Part shown: positions 7,602 through 14,042 of the stretch, piece after piece
How the letters are laid out: every line of letters begins with the position of its first letter
Position numbering within the stretch: position 1 is the stretch's first letter
NCBI GenBank assembly: GCA_030613505.1
Contig: JAUWLW010000041.1
Span: forward strand, 1 to 24,037
Length of the DNA stretch: 24,037 bases
From: Candidatus Zixiibacteriota bacterium
Lineage (GTDB): Bacteria; RBG-13-66-14; B26-G2; WVWN01
Direction: 5' to 3'
The notes under the pieces: model-generated
Seen by the model: the letters and a program-made list of their open reading frames with translations, nothing else
Databases searched by the model: none
Told to the model about the DNA's origin: nothing
Made by a program: the position numbers and the translations under genes

Positions 7602-8420
7602 ATGAATAGGATAATTACGCGACGGGCGAGCGTGGCCTTGACGGCCGCGGTCGCGTTAATTGCTACCCAGTACGCGGTCGCGGACTACCCCAGCATTGTC
7701 AGCTCGTTCCGGATGAGCGGTACGACGGAGCCCCGCGCTCGCGGGATATACGCCGGCGGCGGCTTGGGCGTGGGCGGGATATTCTACGAGGGCCCCGGCC
7801 GCCACTCGCTCCGAGTCTTCGCCTCGGGCGGCAGCCTGGTGGCGACGTATCCCATGCCGGGGGGCGTCATGTTGGGCGACGCCGACCGCGCGCCGGAGGG
7901 GTACGCCGGGTGCTTCGCCGTCGTCGACGAGGGCTCCCACGACCTGAAAGCCTACACCATGACGGGGAGCCTTTACGGCGTCATCCGAACTCTCTCGAGC
8001 GACGTCGTCGCGTACGCCTGCGGCGGCCACGTAGTGGACTACCTGTATTTGGGGACGACGGACGGCAAGGTTTTTCGTTATACGCCGGCGTGGAGTTTCT
8101 TGAACTCGTTCTGGACCGGCGTGCCGACGGCGGACCTCGCCGCGGGCAAAGGTTACGACGGCCGCTGGGGGAACGGGGGCGTGCTGGGCCCGGCGCGGGC
8201 GCCCGCCGACCTCGCGGCGTACCAGGGCGATGCGGGAAGGTTTTACGCCTCGTTCGCGCTCTCGGGCAGCGCGAGCCGGGGCGCGGTATACTGTGCCCCC
8301 TCCATGATGTGGTGCCTCCGGGACCTGGGGACGGAGATCTGGGCGTACGAGATCTACACCGGTCCGCTAATGCCCGTCGAGCCCGCGTCGCTGGGGCGTA
8401 TCAAGGCGTTGTATAAATAA
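7602..8420 (+). CDS. Secreted protein of unknown function with propeller-like repeats and SLGRIKALYK tail
   Basis: A 272-residue exported protein that I cannot assign to a named family. The signal peptide covers about residues 1-27 (MNRIITRR, then a hydrophobic stretch ending in YAVA). The mature part has short repeated strand patterns such as LRVFASGGSLVATYPMP, LKAYTMTGSLYGVIRTL and LYLGTTDGKVFRYTPAW. These resemble beta-propeller blades that track a moving text-like value. Four cysteines (including C231 and C238 in YCAPSMMWC) may form disulfides outside the cytoplasm. The protein ends in PASLGRIKALYK, similar to the C-terminus of the beta-helix protein at 2568-3413. It is monocistronic, with a strong promoter and a shared terminator 25 nt after the stop. 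Start chosen by the AGGGAG site 5 nt upstream. Confidence 0.8.
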   Translation: MNRIITRRASVALTAAVALIATQYAVADYPSIVSSFRMSGTTEPRARGIYAGGGLGVGGIFYEGPGRHSLRVFASGGSLVATYPMPGGVMLGDADRAPEGYAGCFAVVDEGSHDLKAYTMTGSLYGVIRTLSSDVVAYACGGHVVDYLYLGTTDGKVFRYTPAWSFLNSFWTGVPTADLAAGKGYDGRWGNGGVLGPARAPADLAAYQGDAGRFYASFALSGSASRGAVYCAPSMMWCLRDLGTEIWAYEIYTGPLMPVEPASLGRIKALYK

Positions 8421-8444
8421 GGCAACCGAAAACGTTTAAAGAAA

Positions 8445-8466
8445 AAGCTGCCCCGCCGGGCGGCTT
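8445..8466. terminator. Bidirectional terminator between convergent genes
   Basis: AAGCTGCCC (8445-8453), loop CGCC, GGGCGGCTT (8458-8466), with one G-T pair. T-tracts follow on the minus strand (TTTTT) and, more weakly, on the plus strand. It overlaps the stop codon of the minus-strand MurJ gene and ends the plus-strand secreted-protein gene. Confidence 0.8.
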
Positions 8467-10018
8467 ATTTCTTCCTCAACTTTGCCCACACGCTCCGCGC
8501 TAAATCCACCACCTCCCCTTCCCGCATCGCGAACATCAATATAAAATACAACGCCGCCCCCGCCGCGGCCGACGCCACCGCCACCACGAACGGCTCGAGG
8601 CGCGCCGGGCCCCCTATCCCCCAATCCAATCGCGACAGCCACCACACCAGCGCCGCCATCGGCGCCGCCGCCAGGAGCGCCCGGGCGGCAGTCGCCGCCA
8701 CCCGCCACTCCAACGTCAAACGCTCGGCCCGGGCGAGGAGCGCGAAGACCGCGACGAACCACAACAGCGCCACCGCCCCCCGCGCCAGCGCTATCCCCCA
8801 ATAACTCCACAGCGCGGCGAAGCCCCGGTCGAAGGCGTACGTCGCGACGACGGCCCCCACCGCGATAAGCGAGTACCCCAGGTACCGCTTGTACGAGTAC
8901 GCGACGTAGCGGATGAGGTTCGTGGCGACGAGGAAGAGGAGACCTACGGCGTAGGCCGCGACCGCCGGCCTCGCCAGCGCCAGCGACGCCTCGTCGAACT
9001 TGCCGCCGACGAAGAGGAAGCGGATGAGCGGCTCCGCCAGGATTACGAGGCCCACCGACGCCGGGACGTAGAAGATGGCGAGCTGGCGCAGGACGCGGTT
9101 GAAGCGCTCGTTTATTTCGCCGCGGGCGGCTCGAGCCGCGGCCCGCGAGAAATAGGTGAACGTCACCCGCGCCAGCGGCACCGAGAAGAACGCGATCGTG
9201 AAGCCGCTGAGGACGAAGCCGTACTTGAGCGCGGCGATGGCCCCCGGTAGCTCGAGCGTCGCGGCCACCTGGCGGTCGATGAACGTCTGGATCTGCTCCG
9301 CGGCGGCGCCGAAGGCCAGCGGCGCGGCCCAGCCGGCGAAGAGCGCCACCTCCGGCGCGCGCACGTCGAGCCTGGGCCGCCAGTGGCGCAAGCCCTTCGT
9401 GATGACGCGCGCCGTGAGGATGAGAACTTGTATGGCGGCGGCGCACACCGCGCCCAGCGCGATGGCGAACGGCCCCAGCGTCGGCGCGAACGCCAGCACC
9501 GATGCCACGACGAAGACGGGCGGGACCAGGTTCGTCAGCGCCGGGAAGACGAACGACTCCAGCGCGTTGTGCAGCGACAGGAACGTCCGCAGTACCAGCG
9601 AGAGCGCCACCGCCGGCGCGAAGACGCGCAGCAGCGACGCGGCGTAGTCGAGCTCCGCGGCGGAGGCGTCGGCCGCGAGCCACCCGGCGATGGGGCGGGC
9701 CAGCAGGAATATGGCCGCCGCCGCGGCGACGTAGAACAACACCGAGACGTTGAAGACGTTCCATATCCGCCGCCAGGCGCCGGCCTCGTCGTGCTCGGCC
9801 TGCAGCTTGTGGAACAGCGGCAAGAGCAGCGCCGCGAAGAGGTTCTGCGTGAAGACGGTGAGGAGCTCGGGGAGGACGGCTATCAGAAGGTAGAGGTCGT
9901 AGACGCGCTCGGTCCCGAAGGCGCGGGCGACGACGATGGCCTGCGCCGCCGCGCCCAGCATCGCGCCCACGTTGATAAGGCTCATGCCGGCGACGGCGCG
10001 CTTCACCGATATCGCCAT
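8465..10018 (-). CDS. MurJ/MVF-family lipid flippase
   Basis: A 517-residue membrane protein with about 13-14 hydrophobic helices, the normal size for the MurJ (MviN) branch of the MOP flippase superfamily. Visible hallmarks are the N-terminal amphipathic start with MSLINVGAMLGAAAQAIVVARAFG, the NLFAALLLPLF segment of helix 2, and the FVGGKFDEASLALA motif near residues 350-363, which matches the conserved RGKF region. MurJ moves lipid II across the inner membrane for peptidoglycan synthesis; related proteins move other undecaprenyl-linked sugars. The gene starts 8 nt after the stop of a methyltransferase gene, so the two form an operon. Because that partner is of the surface-polysaccharide type, a flippase for another lipid-linked glycan is a real alternative to lipid II. 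The stop overlaps the terminator. Confidence 0.85.
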   Translation of the reverse strand: MAISVKRAVAGMSLINVGAMLGAAAQAIVVARAFGTERVYDLYLLIAVLPELLTVFTQNLFAALLLPLFHKLQAEHDEAGAWRRIWNVFNVSVLFYVAAAAAIFLLARPIAGWLAADASAAELDYAASLLRVFAPAVALSLVLRTFLSLHNALESFVFPALTNLVPPVFVVASVLAFAPTLGPFAIALGAVCAAAIQVLILTARVITKGLRHWRPRLDVRAPEVALFAGWAAPLAFGAAAEQIQTFIDRQVAATLELPGAIAALKYGFVLSGFTIAFFSVPLARVTFTYFSRAAARAARGEINERFNRVLRQLAIFYVPASVGLVILAEPLIRFLFVGGKFDEASLALARPAVAAYAVGLLFLVATNLIRYVAYSYKRYLGYSLIAVGAVVATYAFDRGFAALWSYWGIALARGAVALLWFVAVFALLARAERLTLEWRVAATAARALLAAAPMAALVWWLSRLDWGIGGPARLEPFVVAVASAAAGAALYFILMFAMREGEVVDLARSVWAKLRKK

Positions 10019-10026
10019 CGGCCGGC

Positions 10027-10923
10027 TTAGTCCTTTCGGGCGATGATGCCTAAGATGTCGCGGGGGTTAATGCGAAGGGGGACGTTCGACAGGCCCAGCG
10101 CGCCGGTGAACTTCTCGGCGAAGTTGAAGTAGTCGCCGTAGGCGCGCATCTTGTGGGCCAGGTAGCCCAGCGTCCAGGTCTTGACCGGCTGGTGCACGTC
10201 CACCGGGACGAAGCCCGTCTCGGCCAGCATCCGCGTCGCCGTCGCGCGGTTGAAATAATAAGTGTGGAAGCGCATGACGTACCACCAGCGGCGCTTGCGC
10301 CAGCGCGCGAAGACGCTCGAGACGTCCGGGAACTCGACGTAGAGGTAGCCCCCCGGCTTGAGAAGCCCGTACGCGTAGCGCAAGTCTCGGCTGGGGTCGG
10401 CGACGTGCTCCAGGACGTGGAACATCGTCACGACGTCGAAGTGCTCGCGGGGAAGGTCGTTCTCGGCCAGGAAGACGGGGCGGATGTCGAGGCCCAGCTC
10501 GTCGCGGCCGTATCGCGCCGCGGCCCGCGTCGGCTCGACGCCGCAGCGCTCCCACCGGTCGGGCTCGAGTAGCGACAGGAAGAAGCCGTGGCCGCAGCCC
10601 ACGTCCAGGATGCGGCCTCCCCGCACGTAGCGCTCCAGCCGCTCGATGTTCCACCGGTAGGAGGCGTCCTTGGCCGGTTTCTGCTCGAGGTACGCGTCGT
10701 CCTCGACGTCGCGGTAGATCTCGGCCATAAGCTCGGTGGACTCGCGGGGGTTGGCGTATATGAGGCCGCAGGAGCGGCACTTGACGATGCGGCAGTTGAG
10801 GTTGTTGGGGTCCGACTGGCGATAGAGGTCGACGTCGCCGATGGTGTACTCGTCCACCGTCGCCGGGTAGACGACGTCGTAGTCGTCGGCGCCGCAGAGG
10901 TTGCAGTTGACGTACTCGAGCAT
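10027..10923 (-). CDS. Class I SAM-dependent methyltransferase with N-terminal zinc knuckle
   Basis: A 298-residue methyltransferase. The N-terminus carries two CxxC pairs, C7/C10 (CNLC) and C49/C52 (CRSC), which probably bind zinc. The SAM-binding motif I, ILDVGCGHGFF, lies at about residues 105-115. The later motif DVVTMFHVLEHVADP and LLKPGGYLYVEFP are typical of the Methyltransf_23 group. Such proteins often sit in surface-polysaccharide or modified-sugar clusters. Its substrate is unknown. It is the first gene of a two-gene minus-strand unit with the MurJ-type flippase 8 nt downstream. No Shine-Dalgarno precedes ATG 10923. Instead a 20-bp perfect palindrome ends 7 nt before the start, which could control translation or bind a regulator. 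Confidence 0.85.
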   Translation of the reverse strand: MLEYVNCNLCGADDYDVVYPATVDEYTIGDVDLYRQSDPNNLNCRIVKCRSCGLIYANPRESTELMAEIYRDVEDDAYLEQKPAKDASYRWNIERLERYVRGGRILDVGCGHGFFLSLLEPDRWERCGVEPTRAAARYGRDELGLDIRPVFLAENDLPREHFDVVTMFHVLEHVADPSRDLRYAYGLLKPGGYLYVEFPDVSSVFARWRKRRWWYVMRFHTYYFNRATATRMLAETGFVPVDVHQPVKTWTLGYLAHKMRAYGDYFNFAEKFTGALGLSNVPLRINPRDILGIIARKD

Positions 10924-10930
10924 GGCGGAA

Positions 10931-10950
10931 ACGCGGCCCGCGGGCCGCGT
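10931..10950. promoter_or_regulatory. 20-bp perfect palindrome before the methyltransferase gene
   Basis: The sequence ACGCGGCCCGCGGGCCGCGT reads the same on both strands. It lies between the predicted -10 box (10954-10959) and ATG 10923, so it would be in the transcript leader. It could be a dimeric repressor operator or an RNA hairpin (8-bp stem, CGCG loop) that covers the ribosome landing area. Confidence 0.65.
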
Positions 10951-10953
10951 CGT

Positions 10954-10982
10954 AATCTAACATATATTACCCGGTTTGTTAA
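10954..10982 (-). promoter_or_regulatory. Probable promoter of the methyltransferase-flippase operon
   Basis: On the minus strand TTAACA (10982-10977), 17 nt, TAGATT (10959-10954). It lies in an AT-rich patch in an otherwise GC-rich area. Transcription would start about 25 nt before the ATG and include most of the palindrome. Confidence 0.5.
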
Positions 10983-11034
10983 GAAGTTTTGTTTTGTGGG
11001 GCCGGTCTTGTGGCGCCGACTTTAGATTTCCGTG

Positions 11035-11096
11035 GGGCCGACATTCCTGTCGGTCCTCTTACTTTAAGGTGGCCACACCTGAAGGTGCGGCCCTAC
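11035..11096. repeat. Intergenic palindromic repeat, copy B
   Basis: GGGCCGACA-TTCC-TGTCGGTCC forms a hairpin. After a variable spacer comes an ACACCTGAAGGTGCGGCCCTACG block. Both blocks recur in the same order and orientation at 12503-12557. An extra AGGTG-GCCA-CACCT dyad (11067-11080) is present only in this copy. It lies between the methyltransferase promoter and the low-GC TPR gene. Confidence 0.8.
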
Positions 11097-11103
11097 GAAA
11101 ACT

Positions 11104-11125
11104 CCCCGGCGGCGTCGGGGTTTTT
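11104..11125 (+). terminator. Orphan plus-strand terminator-like hairpin
   Basis: CCCCG (11104-11108) pairs with CGGGG (11116-11120), followed by TTTTT. It points in the plus direction, yet no plus-strand gene lies immediately upstream, because both flanking genes are on the minus strand. It may be a remnant or part of the repeat block. Confidence 0.4.
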
Positions 11126-11132
11126 GCTCGGT

Positions 11133-11158
11133 GGCGCCGGATGTTACCATCCGACGCC
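11133..11158. repeat. Intergenic palindromic hairpin, second copy of the 7429-7454 element
   Basis: GGCGCCGGATG, loop TTAC, CATCCGACGCC. It differs from the hairpin at 7429-7454 by a single base in the left arm, which creates one mismatch in the stem. It ends 8 nt before the stop codon of the minus-strand TPR gene. Confidence 0.75.
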
Positions 11159-11166
11159 CGGGGCCC

Positions 11167-12429
11167 TTACCTACCCTTTTCCTCGAGCAACGTACTCGCT
11201 ACTTTAATATTCCTTTTTACAGACTCGATTTCCCGCGCCGCGCCTATTCTTTCGAAAATCGCGAGGGCCTCACCGTAAAACTCTAACGCCGACGCAGGTT
11301 CTTCTCCAATAACGTATAAGTTACCAATACTATTCAATTGATTACCTTCACCAAGAGGATTCCCGATAAGTCGGAAGATCCCCAATGCCTCGTAGGTATT
11401 CGCTAGCGCTCCTTTGAAATCGCCCATGTGCCTGAGGACGATACCTATATTGCCTAGGCTTGCCGCCTCCCCGAACCGGCTACCAATCTGCCTATGTAAT
11501 TCGAGGGCTTCCCGATGGCTATCCAATGCTCCTTCTATGTCGGCCTTTGTTTGAAGTGCGTTCCCGATGTTACCTAACTGATTAGCTTCTCCTAGCTTAT
11601 TGCCTAATCGGCGATCTATTGCGAGCGCCTCCCGGTGCGTTTTTAAAGCTTTTCCTACGTCTCCTTTTAATTTAAGGACCGTTCCGATATTACCAAGGAT
11701 ATTGGCCTCCCCGGTTTGATCGCCGGTACGCAGGTAAACTTCGAGCGCGAGTTCGTAGTGCGATAGAGCCGCGTCTAAGTCACCCTCTGTGGCAAGTACG
11801 GTGGCTTTGTTACCTTTATTCGCGACAAAAGCCACGTCGTCCCCTATATCTTTTGCTATATCGGCTCCTTCATCGTGATGACGTATTGCTGCGGCGTAAT
11901 CCCCCATATCCCTTTCCACCAAACCAAGGCCGTTAAACGCCCAAGCGCGCGCCCGGTCGTCGCAGGCATAATCGGCTAAAGTCAATGCCTTTTTATACTC
12001 TTCTTCAGAAGCCGCGAATTCGCTTAAATAACCCAATACATGACCTAACGCCTGGTGTATCGCGCTGAGTTGGGAATGGTCTTTGGTCTTGGTTAAAGCG
12101 TCTTCGAAATGCCCCTTGGCATCCTTAAACCGGAATTCCTTCATCGCCCGTAGGCCGTCGGCGTACGGGTCGCGAACCTCGTCTGGGGCTTGCGGTAACC
12201 CATCTGCGTATAAATCGAATTTAGAAGTAAGGTCTTTTATTTCTTTACCAAGCTCATCTAACGCTGCTTTTTGTTCTGCGCGGGATTCTGCTTTTTCTTT
12301 TTCTTCTCTTTTCCTCTGCTTGCGGTCGATATATAACTTAACGGCGGTAAATAGGAATCCGACTATTCCTAAAATCCCGGCTATTTTACCTATTAAAACC
12401 CAGTCCGGTACGTGTCCGTAGATTTCCAT
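11167..12429 (-). CDS. Membrane-anchored TPR protein
   Basis: A 420-residue protein. One transmembrane helix lies at about residues 11-31 (VLIGKIAGILGIVGFLFTAV). A basic and acidic coiled-coil linker follows (RKQRKREEKEKAESRAEQK), then tetratricopeptide repeats from about residue 90 to the end. Several repeats follow a 40-residue period with the wording LGNIG, GDxxxAL and HREAL. These are scaffold modules for protein binding; no enzyme domain is visible. The long soluble part should be cytoplasmic, following the positive-inside rule (RKQRKR after the helix). The coding sequence is noticeably richer in A and T than neighbours, with codons such as TTA and ATA, which hints at recent acquisition or relaxed selection. 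Directly repeated palindromic elements flank it. The -10 box TAAAAT lies 8 nt before the ATG, with no Shine-Dalgarno. Confidence 0.85.
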   Translation of the reverse strand: MEIYGHVPDWVLIGKIAGILGIVGFLFTAVKLYIDRKQRKREEKEKAESRAEQKAALDELGKEIKDLTSKFDLYADGLPQAPDEVRDPYADGLRAMKEFRFKDAKGHFEDALTKTKDHSQLSAIHQALGHVLGYLSEFAASEEEYKKALTLADYACDDRARAWAFNGLGLVERDMGDYAAAIRHHDEGADIAKDIGDDVAFVANKGNKATVLATEGDLDAALSHYELALEVYLRTGDQTGEANILGNIGTVLKLKGDVGKALKTHREALAIDRRLGNKLGEANQLGNIGNALQTKADIEGALDSHREALELHRQIGSRFGEAASLGNIGIVLRHMGDFKGALANTYEALGIFRLIGNPLGEGNQLNSIGNLYVIGEEPASALEFYGEALAIFERIGAAREIESVKRNIKVASTLLEEKGR

Positions 12430-12437
12430 ATCGCGCT

Positions 12438-12466
12438 ATTTTAAATTAGCCCGGACCTAAAAACAA
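12438..12466 (-). promoter_or_regulatory. Promoter of the TPR gene, leaderless geometry
   Basis: On the minus strand TTGTTT (12466-12461), 17 nt, TAAAAT (12443-12438), then 8 nt to ATG 12429. Initiation about 7 nt after the -10 box would fall at or next to the start codon. Confidence 0.55.
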
Positions 12467-12502
12467 CTATTATTTATCTTCATTAACAATTACGTAAAAT
12501 TA

Positions 12503-12557
12503 GGGGCCGACATTCCTGTCGGCCCTGATCGCGGCTACACCTGAAGGTGCGGCCCTA
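12503..12557. repeat. Intergenic palindromic repeat, copy C
   Basis: GGGCCGACA (12504-12512), loop TTCC, TGTCGGCCC (12517-12525), then CACCTGAAGGTG (12538-12549) and GCGGCCCTACG. The order and orientation match copy B at 11035-11096. Its last bases supply the TAG stop codon of the minus-strand dehydratase gene, so the element abuts or has invaded the 3' end of that gene. Confidence 0.8.
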
Positions 12558-13412
12558 CGGTAACCGCCTCGCCGTATTCACCAACCGGCCGAACGGCGCG
12601 GCCTCGATGGCTACCTCGTCGCCCTCCTGCAGCGTGAACCCGGCCGGCGTCATCACGCCCGTGCCGGTCAGCGCGACGCTCCCCGGCGGCAGCGGGTTGT
12701 ACCGCGTCAGGTACTCGTGCAGATATTCGATGGGGTGCCTGAGCTGCGACGTGTTGGCGCTCCCGGCGAAGACGACCTCGCCGCCCCTTTTTATAGACAT
12801 CGTTATCTCCACGTTCGCCGGCTCGAGCTGGTCCGCCGTTACGAGGCAGGGCCCCAGCGCGCAGCACGCGGTGTAGATCTTCGACTGCGGCAGGTAGAGG
12901 GGGTTCTCGCGCTCGAGGTCCCAGGCCGAGACGTCGTTGCCCAGCGTGTACGCCACGACGGCGTTCCCGACGCCGACGACGTACGCCAGCTCGGGCTCCG
13001 CGGCGGTAAGCTCCGAGTCGCCGCGGATGCCGACGTCCTCGCCCGGGCCGACGCATCGCGCCGCGGTGGCCTTGAAGAACGTCTCCGGCCTGGGCCCCGC
13101 GTGCGCCCGGGCGTAGATGTCGCCGCCCGTTCGACCGGCGTCCTCCTCGCGGTCCGCCGCGCTCGTCTTATAGGTGACGCCGAAGCCCCACACCTCCGGC
13201 GGCTCGAGCGGGATAAGCGGCCCTTCCACGCCGGCCTCCGGAACAGGCCGCTTCGTCGTGAGGTGGACGACGTCCACCAGCGTCTCCGCGGAGACGCCGG
13301 CCCGGGTGAGGAGCTCGAGCGTCGTCGCGACGCCGGCCACGACGAACCGCTCGCCCTCGTCCTCCGCCACGACGGCCCGCTCACCGTCAATCAAATATTG
13401 ATAGAGCTTCAC
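12555..13412 (-). CDS. FAH-family dehydratase, 2-keto-3-deoxy-D-arabinonate dehydratase (KdaD)-like
   Basis: A 285-residue protein of the fumarylacetoacetate-hydrolase fold. The core has WGFGVTYKTSAADREE near residues 75-90, RPETFFKATAARCVGPGED near 108-126, and LGNDVSAWDLERENPLYLPQSKIY near 157-180. Likely metal ligands are E139 and E141 (in AEPELAYVVG) and D160. The VTYK, FFKA, RCVGPGE and DLExENPLYLPQSKIY pattern is that of KdaD, which dehydrates 2-keto-3-deoxy-arabinonate to alpha-ketoglutaric semialdehyde; I recall this from the archaeal enzyme. The product would be the substrate of the dehydrogenase at 1050-2501. Start at GTG 13412: a short AAGG lies close by and a -10-like TATCCT sits 8 nt upstream, so it may be leaderless. 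It is divergent from the Mth938 gene. Confidence 0.8.
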   Translation of the reverse strand: MKLYQYLIDGERAVVAEDEGERFVVAGVATTLELLTRAGVSAETLVDVVHLTTKRPVPEAGVEGPLIPLEPPEVWGFGVTYKTSAADREEDAGRTGGDIYARAHAGPRPETFFKATAARCVGPGEDVGIRGDSELTAAEPELAYVVGVGNAVVAYTLGNDVSAWDLERENPLYLPQSKIYTACCALGPCLVTADQLEPANVEITMSIKRGGEVVFAGSANTSQLRHPIEYLHEYLTRYNPLPPGSVALTGTGVMTPAGFTLQEGDEVAIEAAPFGRLVNTARRLP

Positions 13413-13420
13413 CGACCTTA

Positions 13421-13449
13421 AGGATAAAAAACCTTCCGCCTCCGCGCAA
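13421..13449 (-). promoter_or_regulatory. Possible promoter of the KdaD-like gene, leaderless geometry
   Basis: On the minus strand TTGCGC (13449-13444), 17 nt, TATCCT (13426-13421), then 8 nt to GTG 13412. The -35 match is weak. The spacing repeats that of other genes in the window. Confidence 0.4.
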
Positions 13450-13476
13450 CAAAAAACGCGACGCCGAAAGATAGTT

Positions 13477-13485
13477 TGCTATAAT
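13477..13485 (+). promoter_or_regulatory. Extended -10 promoter of the Mth938-domain gene, leaderless geometry
   Basis: TGC followed by a perfect TATAAT (13480-13485) is an extended -10 element. No -35 box is evident 17 nt upstream. Only 6 nt separate it from GTG 13492, the same arrangement as at 260-272, so transcription should start at the start codon. Confidence 0.7.
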
Positions 13486-13491
13486 ATAGAC

Positions 13492-13842
13492 GTGGCGCCG
13501 AAGATAGATTCGTACGAGTTCGGCCGCGTAACGGTGGACGGCCGCGAGTACCGCGCGGATATAATAATCCTACCGGAGCGCGTCGTCGCGGACTGGTGGC
13601 GGGTGGAAGGCCACGGCCTGGCGCCCGGGGACCTGAAGGAGGTCGTCGAAGCCAAGGCCAAGGTCCTCGTCGTCGGCACGGGCTCCTACGGCGTGATGTC
13701 CATCCCGGGAGATACCGTCACGTACCTCGAGGGCCGGGGTATAAAGGTCGAGGCGCACGATACCGCGAAGGCGGTCCGCCGCTACAACGAGCTCGCCTCG
13801 AGCGGGGAGCGCGTCGCCGCCGGTTTGCATTTGACGTGTTAG
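13492..13842 (+). CDS. Mth938-domain (DUF498) protein
   Basis: A 116-residue protein covering the whole Mth938/DUF498 domain. Visible conserved wording includes IDSYEFGRVTVDGREY at the start, ERVVADWWRVEGH in the middle, VLVVGTGSYGVM near residues 58-69, and RYNELASSGERVAAGLHLTC at the end. The family fold is known from structures (MTH938; the mitochondrial relative is complex-I assembly factor NDUFAF3), but the bacterial function is not established. The GTG start is fixed by the TATAAT box 6 nt upstream, and no Shine-Dalgarno is present. The gene stands alone on the plus strand, divergent from the KdaD-like gene with a 79-nt gap between them. Confidence 0.88.
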   Translation: MAPKIDSYEFGRVTVDGREYRADIIILPERVVADWWRVEGHGLAPGDLKEVVEAKAKVLVVGTGSYGVMSIPGDTVTYLEGRGIKVEAHDTAKAVRRYNELASSGERVAAGLHLTC

Positions 13843-13966
13843 GTTTCATCGAGTTTTGTTGATGGAGCGAAGCAAATGTTTCAGGGCGAGGGTAAAGCCG
13901 CGTTTGGGATAACGAGGTATAGGATAAAGCAGCGTTACCGAGGCTCGAGCCGCACGCGGATGACCT

Positions 13967-14006
13967 TAAAACCCAGGTTGGCCCTGTGGGGCTGCTTGGG
14001 GTTTTT
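13967..14006 (+). terminator. Possible terminator after the Mth938 gene
   Basis: AAAACCC pairs with GGGTTTT around an inner GCCC-TGTG-GGGC hairpin, followed by Ts. It lies about 125 nt after the stop. The interrupted stem makes it less certain. The rest of the 13843-14042 gap holds no recognisable gene; it contains one GCTCGAGC at 13943. Confidence 0.4.
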
Positions 14007-14042
14007 AATCGAAGGCTGAAACCAACCGGTGAGTGTGAAGCC

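Noticed and set aside
8436-9764. A 442-codon frame on the minus strand within the MurJ-type gene
   Set aside because: It is the +1 shadow of the flippase frame. The protein is arginine and glycine-rich without motifs, while the MurJ frame has clear helices and the GGKFDE motif.
10067-10963. A 298-codon alternative frame overlapping the zinc-knuckle methyltransferase
   Set aside because: Its product is arginine-rich and motif-free. The chosen frame has CxxC pairs and the SAM motif.
13923-14042. An open extension upstream of the secreted propeller-like protein
   Set aside because: The extension lacks signal-peptide character, while ATG 14043 begins a good signal sequence. The region also contains a terminator-like hairpin.
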